Assembly (NCBI GenBank): GCA_904063045.1 | Contig: CAJFCJ010000011.1 | Span: 806,001-870,000, forward strand | Reading direction: 5' to 3' | DNA: 64,000 bases | Source of the DNA: Dimorphilus gyrociliatus | Lineage: Eukaryota > Annelida > Polychaeta > Dinophilidae | Part shown: positions 38,701 to 51,630 of the stretch, piece after piece | Layout of the letters: each line of letters begins with the position of its first letter | How positions within the stretch are numbered: the first letter of the stretch is position 1 | The notes under the pieces: model-generated | What the model saw: only the letters and a program-made list of their open reading frames with translations | Databases searched by the model: none | What the model was told of the DNA's origin: nothing | Made by a program: the position numbers and the translations under genes

Positions 38701-41700
38701 CCCTATAGAATGCCATCTGTTTTGTGCTCTCTCTATTCAAACCTTACGAATCTTCTTCATTGTAGAACTATGCATGCTCTACTCTTTGTTTTATTAAAGC
38801 AAGGTCTTGAAGGCTGCTTATTGGACGGATGTTTGTCATTAGTAATTCATCTAATTTATATGGCTCTAAAAATTAAGCCCGTTCGTTTGGAATCGGTAGG
38901 ACTTTTTCATTTACTATCTAAAGTTTTTAAAAATTTTAAATTTCAGGCTTCTCAGTCATCAGTGCCTCTAGATGGAGCTTCCCAGTATCCTCATGATAAA
39001 GTTCTATGTGAATTTATGCCAACAGATAATATCATTCAAAACGCTCTACATATTGTAACTCATGTACAAGTAGCTAAATACTTTCCAGATAATGAACAAT
39101 TTGATGGCTCTTTGGAAAATGAGAACCCATCTGAAACTATAAACGCAGAGTCATCGTCAGTCAATAAACCTTTCGAAAAGGAAACAATTAGCTCAGCTTC
39201 AAATAATTTTAAACGAACAACAACCGTTTTGGATGTAAATGAATCCATTTTAAGTTTGTTGACAAAGCTTTTCAGGAAACTTGCACCTAATAAGACTTTT
39301 AATGTAAATGATTACAACGATAACACACCTCCAGTTGGTGATGGAGCCTTTTTTATTGGACGAGTATTGAAAGAGTTCGTTGAAAACTCAGAACTCTGCA
39401 GGAAATTTGTTCATGATTTTTTTTCAACAAATGAAAGACAAAGTTATTCGGTAAGATTGTAAATTTAAAAACTTAAATTTTGTAACTTGTATATTTAGAT
39501 TGAAGAAAAGAGGAAAAAAGCTCAAGAACGTCAGAGAAAAATTATGGCTAAAATGCAAAAACAACAACAACAAGTGCAATCAAAATTTGTAATTAATGAA
39601 CCTGTAGAGAACATGGACGAAGACTTTGACGGTGATAACAATGAGGATCAAAGAGAATTACACTGCACAATTTGCAACACCAAAGGAATACCAACTAATT
39701 TAGATCCAATTTGTCTTGTTGCTGTGGTTTCTTCTAGTTCTGTCTTGGGACATAGAGTTCCTGTACCCGGTAGTAGAAGAGTCTTACCACTTGACAATAC
39801 AATTTCTACAAGACCACCTGAAACTTGTAAAGAATTTTGGAATAAAAGGGTAAAAATACAAAGCCAATTTTAAAAATGTACTAATTATAATTATCAATAA
39901 TCTTAGATTGAGAAATTAAAATTACTTTGCGATGAAAAGTTACTTGGAGAAGCTGTTACATTAGGCTGGAGTAATGGAATCAGAGTCAAAACATGTGGGC
40001 ATTATCTTCACAGCTCCTGTGCAGCTCGTTACCGACAGTCTTTAAGCAGGCGGGATCAACAAATTAAGATTTCTGATTTCGTATGCCCTCTTTGCCGCCG
40101 TACAGCCAATTGCATTCTTCCAGTATTGCAACCATCAAAGTCTTATTGTTCTGACGAAGATTCAGATTTTGAAAGATCTGCATCAATTAACGTAACTAAA
40201 TTAGAATCCCAACCTAACCAAAATAGCTTACTCTTCAAAAATGATCCTCAAAATCCTCAAAATTATTCCTCTAGAAAATTTCCTCATAGTACATTCACCT
40301 CTTTCTCGTCATGTAACTCCTACCAATTAGCAGTTGAACCAATATCGTACTCGGCTGAAAAAGAGTATCAAAATGAAATGAAAAACACGGTTACTGATTG
40401 TCTTCAAAGTAAATCTGTAAAAAACTTGAAAATTCCTGATTCTCATCTCTCCAGAGCGTTCAAAATGATTTATGCTCAGCTTGTTAAATTTATGGATTCC
40501 TCCTACAAAAATGACTCTTTATTAATTATTACCTCAATACTTAGACACAATGTTGTTGCGGATTTAGAAGAAAGGAGTAATTCTCTCAAAAACTTTTCCA
40601 AAGAATCGAGGAACTCCTGCTTACTTCAACTTTTGGATGTATTAGGGACAGTCTTTAAGGAATGTGTACCTCACGGTTTGTTTTCATCATTATCAGAAAT
40701 TTTCTTACAAATATTTTTTTAGGTTATACTGATCAATTATGGGCAATGCTGACAGGGGGCGAGCCTTTATCAAACTCCAGGGAGGTTCAAAGCTACCGCC
40801 AAATTGTACCTTTATTGATACGTGACCCTTTTTCTGTCTTTTTTACCATCCTTTTAAGTTTGCAAACACCCATTACTAGGAGTGTCTATCATGAATTGGT
40901 CAAGGCCGTTTTAACATTAAATCTCGTGCAGAGTATGACATCAATCTTGATTCAGATGACTCCAGATGAGCGGCAGACGTGGAATGATAAAACATTTGGT
41001 ATTCTTTTTAAAACATTTCAGGAAAGTTGTGTTTTTAAGAGCACAGAAGAAAAATCCCAGATAGGCTTATCTAGTTGTATATGGACTCCTGGTTCAGTCT
41101 CTTCAGCTGTTGATAGTGGATGCGTTGAATTTTTGAGAACAGCTGCTTATTTGAAATTTATAATTTTCTCAGATCCTTTATCTATTGAAAACAAAGTCCA
41201 AGAGATGAAAATACTCTTGACATATCTGGACTTAAAAGGTGAAACTGTTCAAGAATCTATCAATAATTTAAATGACCAATTAGTTATATCCTGGTGTCAT
41301 CAAATCAAAGGCATATCTAAAATGCCTCCAAAAGACATCATTTTCATGCTCAAAGCACCACCAATATTTTCAAGTCCAAAATTAATCGAATTACCTGAGA
41401 AATATGAACATTTTTTTTCTTATCATCATAAGGCCAAGTGTCCAAATTGCCAAATTCCACCAAAGGAACCTGCTGTGTGTCTTTCATGCGGACGGATAGT
41501 TTGTTTTAAGGCTTCTTGTTGTAGAGAGGATGGCGTTTACGAAGCGATAAAACATACAAAAGAATGTGGCGCAGGGACAAACCTCTTTCTCCTCGTTAAC
41601 TCTTCTGCCATCTTGGTATTGAAAATTAATAAAGTCGCCTCTTGGGGTAGCGTTTATCTTGATGAACATGGAGAGGAGGATAAAAACCTAAAGCGTGGGA

Positions 41701-41810
41701 AACCATTATTTCTAAGTTCTGAAAGATACAACTTATTGGAAAAGCAGTGGGCAACGAATGCTTTAGAAAATGCTTGCTTGGAGTGGGTCTATCACAGTAA
41801 CCAAATGTAA
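35709..41810 (+). CDS. UBR2: N-recognin E3 ubiquitin ligase UBR1/UBR2
   Basis: Recognises destabilising N-terminal residues and ubiquitinates the protein (N-degron pathway). Exons: 35709-35937, 36287-37317, 37414-39450, 39499-39849, 39907-40675, 40723-41810; 5505 nt, 1834 aa, near the usual ~1750. The UBR box lies at about residues 82-155 (CGLVWTSNFVAYRCRTCG, CMSLCADCF, GHDYNM, GGACDCGDG, GFCPRHGP) with the acidic pocket and zinc ligands present. The RING-H2 has CTICNTKG, a 100-residue insert, CGHYLHSSC and CPLCRR. The C-terminal UAIN/winged-helix end shows CPNCQIPP, CLSCGRIVC and HTKECG. UBR1 versus UBR2 cannot be decided here; the symbol is a family guess. The start codon lies in an AAGATGGCG context. 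AATAAA at 41903-41908. Confidence 0.95.
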
Positions 41811-41902
41811 ATTATCCTAAATATCATTTTGAAGCCATTAATCTCCAGTAAACTTCTTTTTGTATAATTCATATTTAAAGACATTTTTAGGCTAAAAGAT
41901 CT

Positions 41903-41908
41903 AATAAA
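41903..41908 (+). terminator. Poly(A) signal of the UBR gene
   Basis: AATAAA about 90 bp after the stop. The remaining ~320 bp up to the CARD gene show nothing else. Confidence 0.55.
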
Positions 41909-42230
41909 AAAATTGCATATCTGATTCTTTTATGCTCTTGATAAATAATGTGTGGAAACTTCATGAGTTTTGTGGATAATTTTTAAATATCAACATAATC
42001 TAAAATTCTTTAAGATAGATTTCATGATTAAGGCCTCTTTCGAGGGTATGAGCTATGCATTTATAAATATCTTTAAACACACTATAAAAAGTTAGGCCTA
42101 ATCGATCGATCATAATATACGTAATATATAACCTTTCAGTTATCAATAGGAGTCGCTTTTGCATAATAACCGGAAATACCAGTCTGATCCAAAGCGTAAA
42201 TAGATACTCATATCTCATTTATAGTATTAT

Positions 42231-43069
42231 ATGATGGAGGAAAGAAAGGCCGAAGAAGCAGCTGTCTATCAAATAGACGAACATTTTCAGCGTCTTGACT
42301 TTCCGAAAATTATACATTATATTTCTAACGATATTCTTCTATCAGATGAGAAGGTAAACAGAAATTGTGAATTTACTATTGCTTGTAATTTTTCTCTTAA
42401 GCATCATTTAGTGACTTTCCATGAACGTGAGGGGAAGTCCGCTCGTTTTATTTTTGAATTTCTGGAAACGTTAAAGAGAAGAGAGAATTGGTACTTGGCT
42501 TTTATTCGAGCTTTGAGAAAAGATAAGTTATCGGATATTGCCGATGAAGTAGAAGGTTTTAGTTTCTTAAAATGTTTTGATTATTATACTATATTTCATC
42601 ATTAGAGAGAAAATTTAACCTTTTTCATAGAAATGTTAAAACTACAAATCAGTCAAACAACTTCAATCTTGAATATAAGAGCGCTACTCACAAGTACCCA
42701 AATAAATTCAAAGAATATTATGATCTTCATAACAATGATGATAATCTTAATATTGTGGAAGTCGATAGCGAAGCTGAACAGCGGGATGAATTGAAATTTT
42801 CTAGAAAGCCTATTGAGCAAGATATTGATATTGATATTGCTAGAAATGAGACTAATTCAGAGAAAATCTGTACCACTGATGGTACTATCGAAATTAGTGC
42901 AGAAAAACCTAATTATAGTCTTTCAACGCTTGATTCAAATGAAGTTGTTTTTGCTGAAAATTATCATGATCAAACTAAAGTTGCTCTTTCATTTAGGTCT
43001 TACGCTACGGAAATGCTTGAACCATTATTCCAGTTTATGTGGGAAATTGTTTCAGCAGTATATAAATAA
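42231..43069 (+). CDS. CARD-containing adaptor, MAVS-like
   Basis: Two exons, 42231-42555 and 42606-43069, joined through a 50-bp intron (GTTTTA...TTAG); 262 aa. Residues ~10-110 look like a six-helix CARD. The helix 5-6 segment FLETLKRRENWYLAFIRALR followed by SDIADEVEG parallels the MAVS CARD pattern L..TL.RR..W...FI.ALR...L.D.ADEV (remembered human protein) more closely than caspase or Apaf CARDs. The helix 2-3 region PKIIHYISND also fits the RIG-I/MDA5/MAVS class. The rest (~110-262) is an acidic, Asn/Asp-rich low-complexity tail. It ends in PLFQFMWEIVSAVYK, which is moderately hydrophobic but not a clear tail anchor. If the call is right it would act in RIG-I-like receptor signalling. 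Both ATGs at 42231 and 42234 are possible starts. A generic death-fold protein is the alternative. Confidence 0.6.
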
Positions 43070-43179
43070 TACAAATTATAGCTTATAAAACCGGTCTATT
43101 GGTTAGAAACATATAGAAAGAAGGTGTATTATATGTTTTAGAAACATGTTCAACGAAAAGTGATACAGATAATCTTTTC
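43070..43179. other. 110-bp spacer between convergent genes
   Basis: Separates the stops of the CARD gene and SNRPG. No AATAAA on either strand, so overlapping 3' UTRs or variant signals are likely. Confidence 0.5.
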
Positions 43180-43643
43180 TTATCCAATTCTATCCAACGA
43201 AGTGACAAGTATAGCACTGTTACCTCGAACAACCTGTATGATAAGAATAAGTGATTGTGATTTAAAACACAGATGATTACTTACACACATTCCAATTTGA
43301 TTCTGTGTCGAATCATTACAATCTTCCACCGTATTGTCCAAAACCATATTCATGAAAGGATCAAATCCACGCAAAATACCCGTCACTTTTCGCTTGCCAT
43401 TTAGTCGAACTGTTCAACATAATTTACTGTAATACTTCGAATTTAAAAATAGTGTATAAGCTTACCAACAACGCGTTTATCCATGTACCTGGAAAGAAAG
43501 ATGAACCGTAATTTTCAGAGTTACAAGATTCCTACTATATGTGTAAACATTGTATATATCTATATTACTTGAATATAAACAGAACATTATAAAAATTAAC
43601 GTTTAGCTTACTTTTTGAGCTCTGGTGGATGTGCTTTGCTCAT
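43180..43643 (-). CDS. SNRPG: Small nuclear ribonucleoprotein G (SmG)
   Basis: A core Sm protein of the spliceosomal U1, U2, U4 and U5 snRNPs. Four exons: 43643-43612, 43488-43466 (only 23 nt), 43409-43285, 43233-43180; 234 nt, 77 aa, the family's usual 76-77. It starts MSKAHPPELKKYMDKRV; Sm1 is KVTGILRGFDPFMNMVLD and Sm2 is VVRGNSAILVTSLDR, both nearly identical to human SmG. Exon 2 is a microexon that completes the KYMDKRV segment; the phases only work with it. Head-to-head with TRIP12. Confidence 0.97.
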
Positions 43644-44329
43644 AATAATTAACGCTTAGTCGAATAGTGTAACAGGACGATAAGAACGGAATAACGCTTT
43701 CAGACCGCTTCTTGACGTTAGGACCGGTCTTAATTTAAAAGATATTTTGCAAATTATAAAAATAACACATTATTTTTGTTCTATGATTTTCTTTTGTATA
43801 AGAAATATTTTGGCTCTTATTCGTATATTTATAATGTTCACTTCCGGTTGAAACTGACTGCGGGACTACAACAGTCGTTCGTCATATATTTTTTTCTCCT
43901 ATAAAATTCAATCTACAGCAGTACTTGTAAGTGAAAAAAAGTAAAAGAATATGAAATGAAAAGTTTGTCTATCCATAAAAATATCTAATTTCGATTGAGT
44001 TTATAAACTCATCTTATTTCCCATCAAGAATGTAGAACAAGCGCGTACTGTCCGCCATTGTTAGAGAATGAGAATGAATTTTTGTCACTGTAATACAAGA
44101 TTTAGCTCGCATATAAGAGTGAATCCCTCGTATAGATAGCTTCTTGCATAAGGAATGCACATCTCATAACAGAAGTTCGTTTTCATAGTTTAGCGTCTCT
44201 TCAAGAGCTTAAATCTAAACGAGCGTGTTCTGTAGTCGAATGAGAAAATTATTTCCTTTTGTGTATATCAATTATATAAAAATAATATCATTTTTTTTTC
44301 AAAAGTGGAATGCGTCTGTATATGTTCAT
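43644..44329. promoter_or_regulatory. Divergent promoter region SNRPG / TRIP12
   Basis: 686 bp between divergent starts. It contains CCGCCATTG at 44052-44060 (reverse complement CAATGGCGG), similar to the ATGGCGGC motif at other starts in the window, next to a GCGCG patch at 44041-44045. Both features suit a constitutive promoter. Confidence 0.45.
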
Positions 44330-47300
44330 ATGGCTGATCAACTTGACAAAGAAGTAAAAGGAAGAAGTAGACGTCATTCAGCTTCAAAACGAACTGCGTA
44401 AGTGTGTTTACTTTGTAAGTATGAAGTGACGCATCATTTTTTTATATTTGGTGTTTAGGCCAAGTAAACGCACAAGAAGTTCGACCGGTCGATTGGAGAG
44501 TGATAGTCAACTGGAGGGGTAAGTTGAACTTAAAATAATTCTTATGATCTTCTATAAATAAAGGTATCAAAGATGTGGTATCAAACTGTATAAATTTATA
44601 GGAAAATTAAAATTTAAATCTTAAATTAAAATAAAAAAACTTATTGATTATTTATATTTATAGGCTTGGTTCGTACAATACACGCAGTCGAAGGTCAACC
44701 GATTTAAAGCGAGATCGTCCTTCAACATCCACCGAAGACACCGAAGTAAGAAAGAAAGTTACACCGGCTAAGAAAATTAAATCGGAATGTGAGTTGAGTT
44801 GAATTTTGCAACGCTGATAATTAAATCGAAACGTTGTTTATTAAAACTATATTAAAGCCCAAAAAATCTCTTGTATCTTTAATGAAATATTTAATTTCAC
44901 TAGCCGACTCCCCGCCTGATTCTGAAGAACGAGCATTACGTTCAAACAAACGAGCTTCTCTTCTACCAGGATTACCACCAAAAAGAAGATCTAGAAGAAG
45001 TCTATCTATAGAACACGTAAAGAAAAAGAAAACATCTAAAAGACAAGCAAGAAGCAAAGGCAAAACGGGTACTTGTGCTAGCAGCAGGTTAGTAGGTTTT
45101 CTTCAGAATACTACATTGGTCAATCCTAATATACTTTTTAATATTGAATACCAAGAAATTTACTTCAAAGTAATTAGATAACCAATAGGATAGGCACTTT
45201 TTACTCTAATTTTTTTTATTTTATTCTTTCGTTTATTCGTTCTTTGTGAACGAAAAATATCAATTGCTCTATCTAAATTAAAACAAGACCTGACCGATGT
45301 TTGTCTATATAAATTAATGTTTAGTTTATGATTTCTGATGTTGTGGCCACTGCATGTTTTTAGTTCGGAAGAAAGAACAAGAAGCTCATCTGCACAAGTT
45401 AATTCGTCCAAACATTTTTCATCGTAAGTCCTTAGGTTATTTTTTTTGGCCTTAGAATTAACTCCTTAGTTTCTAATTTTAATTGTAACATGAATGTTTT
45501 AACTTTTAGTTTACACTGAGTATATATCATTTGTATAATGTGCATCTTAAATACTACACGTATTACTGACTCACGTTTAGCAGCTATCAAAACGTGAATT
45601 TGTAATTTACTCAGTGAGGACGAAGTAAATTCCTATCGCAATTAAATTTTAGGCAAAGATTATCTATTCTATTAAAATTGTCTACGCTAGTTTAGAGCAA
45701 TAGCTCGTCTTGTATTTACTTAGCGCTTTCGAAGTGAAATGTACTTATTATACATATATATACATATATGATTTTTCTGTTTTCTTAGTGGTCGTCGAAC
45801 TTCGGTTCTGACGTCGTCTGGGCGTTTTGGCACCGGAGTAACCCAAAATCGTTCAGCAGAAGAGGACACAAGAACCCAGGATACAATGGCTGATGAACAA
45901 CCTACTACGGCAGGGGAATCCAAAAGTTTGGGTCCGGGCGATGATAGGACATCCAACGCAGCTTCCTCTGCTTCGCTAACTGTCGTTCCTGGAGGAGCCG
46001 CAGGCCCATCAACTTCTGGTTTGAATAGTGCTGCAGCTGCAGGACCGTCTTCCAGCTTCGCTTTCTCATTACCCTTGAGTGACGAAGATGAAGCAGATGT
46101 TGGACGATTACAGGGTTTGTAAATATTTTGACAGTTAAACAGCTATTTCACCCGGCGATAAAGTCAAATACAATTTCAAAAAATTATTGGGAAATCTTAA
46201 TGAATTCCTTTGTTTTTAATTAAAAACTTTATATATCTCCAGCATTGTTGGAAGCTCGCGGCTTACCGTCTCATCTGTTTGGTTCTATAAATTCTAGAAT
46301 GCATCATTTTCTGCAGAGAACTATGATGTCTGGAAATCATAATTGTAATTTATATAAATATTATTAACTGCAAATTTGTTGATTTTGATCATTTTTAACA
46401 GTGGCCAAAGCTCAACAGTTGGTTCAAGGCCTTGAAGCATCTGGAGATGAAGCTACTCAACTGTCGGCAGTCATGGAATTGTGTCAGGTTTGTAAAAATA
46501 CTATATTCAAATTTATATTTTATCTCATTGAGATGAACATGTTTCGAAATAATTTGAAAATAAACTTACTTTGCAGATGCTGGTAATGGGAAACGAAGAA
46601 ACTTTATCAGGGTTTCCAGTGAAACAGGCCGTACCAGCTCTTATTACTCTTCTTAAAATGGAACATAATTATGAAATGATGAATCATGCCTGCCGTGCTC
46701 TCTGTTATATGATGGATTCTCTGCCACGTTCTTCTGCCATAATAGTAGAGGCTGTCCCTGTTCTATTAGAAAAACTACAATCAATAAGTTGCATGGATGT
46801 TGCTGAGCAGGCTTTAAGTGCCTTGGAAACGCTTTCAACACGTCACAGTCGTTCTGTTATGCAAGCTGGTGGTGTCAACGCCGTCCTCACATACATCGAT
46901 TTTTTCAGTTTAGCAGCTCAACGGAGTGCACTAGCTATTGCGGCTAATTGTTGTTTGAATGCCACCGCCGCTCAATGGTCAGCTGTGAGGGAAAGCTTAG
47001 CTGCCTTATCAGCTCGAATCAATCCTAGTCATGATCAAAAATGTATCGAAAGTGCTTGTTATTGTTTCACAAGGCTGGTGGACAATGTACAGAATGAAGA
47101 AAAATTCTTAAAGGTATTATGGCTTAGTTTTATTTTTTATGTTAAATGAAACTCTTTATATCTAATTCATTGTTTTTAGGAATTGGTAGCACATAGTCTA
47201 CTCACTAATCTTCAACAACTACTCTCTATAAATCCTCCAATCTTATCAACAAATACGTTTGTGGCTGTAATTAGAATGTTGGTCGTTATGTGCTCCAATT

Positions 47301-50300
47301 GTCCAGATTTGGCAGTAGTAATATTAAAACAAAATATGAATGAAACGATTCAGTATTTGTTGGTTGGCAGTGGAGATATTCTTGTTCAAAGGACTCCTCA
47401 AGAACACTATGAGTTGGTAAGTTTAATAGCAGAACTGATGCCAACTTTACCGAAAGATGGAATTTTCGCTATCAATGAAACACTTAGTTCTAAAGTTGGA
47501 ACAACAAACATTTGGCAATGGTGTGACGACGGAGGTGTTTGGAGACCGTATTCTTATGAACATTGCAGGTTGTTATACTTTTAATTAAAAATACTGGCAT
47601 ATCTAAGAAACTTCATTAAATAGATTAATTGATGCGAGTGAGGATGGAGGTGAAGAAGAAGCAAATTTAACCATAAATGGTGAATCTTACACGTTGGATC
47701 TTCTAAACATGACTCAAACAAATGATGATACTGGAACAACTCGATCAATACAGCGAGCTCCAAAAATTATACCTAAAACGCAGCAAAGTCCAAAAGTTGA
47801 CTCTCGAGCTGAAGTCTTGGCTGAAAATGAAGAATTAGCATCATCTCTAATCAAGTCTCTTTTTGGGGTGTTATATCAAATCTATAGTTGCTCCGCAGGG
47901 CCTCAAGTTAGACATAAATGCGTGCAAGCGATCCTCAGAATGGTTCACTTTGCCTCTCCCGAAATTTTACGGGAGGTTTTAAGTCAACACACAGTGTCGA
48001 GTCATGTAGCTGCTATGTTGGCATGTAATGATTCAAAAGTTGTTGTCAATGCAATGCAGTTGGCTCATTGTCTAATGTCAAAATTACCTGATGTTTTTGG
48101 TGTATATTTTGTAAGGGAAGGTGTTATGCATCAAATGTTGTCGTTGCGTAAAACTTCGTCAACAGACTTGGCAGTTCGTAGAAAGAAACCTCAAAAAAGA
48201 AGTCCGAAGAGACATAGCGATCAGAAGGTTGTCTCTAATTCTGATGATAGTAAACCAACAACAAGATCTAGGGCTGCAGCATTACACGAGAAGGAAAAAG
48301 AGAAAGATAAAAAGAAAAGTGGTGGCAAAAGCTTCCTGCAAAACCTAAATCCTACTCGTTGGGGAAAGTCTCAACAAACTATAGGTTGGTAGAACTGATG
48401 CATAAAGTTATCTAATTTCACTCATTTATATAACCATATTTTAGGATCCAATAAAATATCTAAGGAAGCGCCTCCTCCCTCTCTTTCCAATCGAATAGAT
48501 GTTGGAATTAAAGAAAAGGTTCGAGATTGGATTAGGTCAGAAGCAGATACTTTTTTGAAAAGCTACTTCAGTGAGGAAAGTGGAAAAAATCCTGCTTTAC
48601 AAATATTCAACACTCTAGAATCTGCAACAAAACGAATATTTGAAGATGAAGAAGCTTTAATCGAAATAGCTTTGTTAATTCATGAGAGTGACGCGTCAGC
48701 ATTTGAAATAGTTCATTCTGGCTTGATCGAAAAGCTGAATGAGTTTCTTACCGGTGGCGACGAAAGGCTACGAAAGTTTTTGGAGGCATTTGTGACCAAA
48801 GATGAAAATTCTAATAGAAATTTACCTGATTGTGGAAAACCTGATAAACTAAGATCTCTCGTCGTTAGACTCTTAGACTGTCTTCATCACTTGGAGCAAT
48901 TGGAAGTAAAAGTCCATGATATGCCAAGACACGCCAGCAGTAGACACACAAATGCTTTCAGATTCTTAATGACTCAGCAAATGAAATGTCAGCTTAAAAG
49001 ACATCCAATGTGCAGAAACCTTCACCAATGGCATTCTGGTCCAGTAAAGATAGAAGCTTTGGCTACAGCATCAGCAATAGAGAGATATCTAACTGGCCGA
49101 GGTTTACATTTAAAATAATTAAAATATACTAAGATATTTAAATCTGGACTTTATCATTTTAAACTGTTTCATTTGTATAGGTTATGCTACACTGAAAGAA
49201 AATGAAGAGGAAACGGACGGAGAGAATTCTGATGATAGCGATGATATTGGTCCTATACCTGTTAGAGGCGATGTCACACCCGAACTAGAAATTCTTATAA
49301 ATGATACAGTTATTCAACCAAATATGACTATCTACCAAGCTATAAAGCAAATAAAGGGTGATACAGATACAGATACTGAGAATGAACAGACTGTGTTTTC
49401 TCAAACTCATGTTCTTTTTTATCGTCCCGCATCTGACCGTAATTCAACATCGAACACCGTCCCGCCAACAGCAAAAAAGAGTCGGAAGGGGTCTGCAAGC
49501 GCCAAAAAAGATCGCTTGTGGAACGAGGGTGTTTGTCCACAGAGAACCAGAATTTTAGATAGTATAATAAAAAAGAAACTTAATTTTTCTTCTTGGAATG
49601 ATCCCTGTTTATCAGTGGCTCAATTGCTCCGAAATGTTCACTCTATGTGTCAACATTGGTACTCTTTGTACTCTAGAAGCTGCTCAGATGGATCCTTATT
49701 ACAACATTCCGCTTTTCAGTCATCGAAACTAACTGCAAAGGCAAAGAGGCAATTGCTAGATCCTCTTGTGATAATGACTGGTCACCTGCCAAATTGGTTA
49801 ACCCAATTAGTACCCCAATGTCCTTTTCTCTTACCATTTGACACTCGAAAGTTGGTCTTTTGCTTAACAACATTTGACCGAGAAAGGTCACTAAACAGAC
49901 TTCAATCAACGTTTTCTGACCCTCTTACTGAAAACTCAGATAGAATAGGACCCCGATTGGACAGAAAGAAAAAAGTAGTATATAGAGAGAACCTTTTGGC
50001 GGATGCTGAACAAATTATTGAAGAAACAGCCCATATGAGAGCTATTTTAGAAATTCAATATTCTGACGAAGTAGGAACGGGTTTAGGTCCAACGATGGAA
50101 TTTTTTAGTCTTATAAGCCGAGAATTACAAAAAACCGAGCTGAATTTATGGAGGAGTCCAGAAGTGGTTGAAGATCATATTTTTGCTCCCCAAGGACTTT
50201 TTCCTGCTCCACTTGCACGAAATGCAAAAACTTCGGTTGTTAATAAAGTGAAGAGTAAATTTCGATTTTTGGGTAGATTAATGGCCAAATGCCTGATGGA

Positions 50301-51090
50301 CTCAAGATTGATGGATTTACATTTATCAACAGTTTTTTACAAATGGATGTTGGGTTTGGAAAGTAGCCTCGGCAGTGAAGATTTAAAATACATTGATGAA
50401 GATTTAGCTAGAAGTTTCCGGCACCTAGAAAATATGAATGAAAGTCTGGAAAAGGGAGAAAATTGTGAAGTAGAAGATTTGGACCTTAACTTTACTTTAC
50501 CTGGTTATCCAGAAGTTGAACTTAAGAAAGGTGGCAAAGATACAACTGTCACAGCTTGCAATTTAAAAGAATATTTAGACTTACTCGCTTATTGGACGCT
50601 AGTGGAAGGTGTACAACGACAGATGGAAGCCTTCAGAGATGGTTTTGAAAGCGTTTTTCCCCTGTCAAATCTGAGGATATTTTACCCAGAGGAATTAGAT
50701 TGTGTATTTTGTGGGGATCGTTATGCACCGTGGGATTATAATATGTTACTGGAGAGTTCTAAAACAGATCATGGTTACACACATGAATCACAGGCCGTCA
50801 AGTTTCTCTTTGAAATACTCTCATCCTACAGTAAGGATGAGCAAAGGAATTTCCTACAGTTTGTAACTGGTTCACCTAGACTACCCGTTGGTGGTTTTAA
50901 AGCCCTAACTCCACCACTTACTATAGTTCGAAAAACTGTTGTTACGCCGGAAAAAGCCGATGATTTCCTACCCTCTGTTATGACTTGCGTTAATTATTTG
51001 AAACTACCCGAATATTCATGTAGAGAAGTTATGATGGAAAAGTTGACGATAGCTGCAAATGAAGGACAGCTTTCTTTTCACCTGTCGTGA
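44330..51090 (+). CDS. TRIP12: HECT E3 ubiquitin ligase TRIP12
   Basis: A nuclear HECT ligase of the ubiquitin-fusion-degradation pathway. Thirteen exons: 44330-44397, 44459-44518, 44664-44788, 44904-45087, 45364-45423, 45789-46114, 46243-46344, 46402-46487, 46577-47113, 47180-47568, 47624-48384, 48445-49101, 49181-51090; 5265 nt, 1754 aa (human ~2000). The N-terminal ~270 residues are Ser/Arg/Lys-rich and disordered. The ARM-repeat region (~275-530) includes [31 protein letters not shown] and [14 protein letters not shown]. The WWE domain has [20 protein letters not shown], joined across an intron. [11 protein letters not shown] and the C-terminal HECT domain follow ([30 protein letters not shown]). 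The catalytic Cys is about residue 1721 in [15 protein letters not shown]. The shortened N terminus is the main difference from vertebrates. AATAAA at 51203-51208. Confidence 0.95.
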
Positions 51091-51202
51091 GGAGTATTGA
51101 TGCTTTTAAAACTGCGTTAACTTTTTTGTGTTGTATGGAGTAATGGAAACTTTATGAAAGTAAAAAGACATTGTTTTCTTTATATTATTCAGTAAAATAT
51201 AT

Positions 51203-51208
51203 AATAAA
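51203..51208 (+). terminator. Poly(A) signal of TRIP12
   Basis: AATAAA about 110 bp past the TRIP12 stop. The rest of 51091-51630 is 3' sequence of two convergent genes with nothing else recognisable. Confidence 0.5.
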
Positions 51209-51630
51209 CTCAATCAGTACATATTTTTGAACTAAGATCCTACGCTTTATACATTGGATAAATAAATTTTACACTGAATGCGGATGACTCCAATAGTTAT
51301 GATTTTATTTTACCAAATCGTCAACAGAATAATTCAAAAAAAATTCCTTAAATTCTCCCACAATTTACCATCTATATAGCAGGTTTACAATCTGGAAAAT
51401 TATTTGATAAAGCTGAAAGCAATAACACACAACATTTTTACAAAAAATAGACTGAAAAGATAAAGCTTTATACTAAAAGTTAATAAATCGTGTCAATATT
51501 TCTAACATTGAACATCATTTTTGCATAAAAATGCAGTTCAAAACACACCGTAAAAGTTGTTTTCCAACCCAAATTTAGAATTATCACAAGACAGAGGTGA
51601 ACGAAAAAAAGCACCAGGGAACGCTAGATT

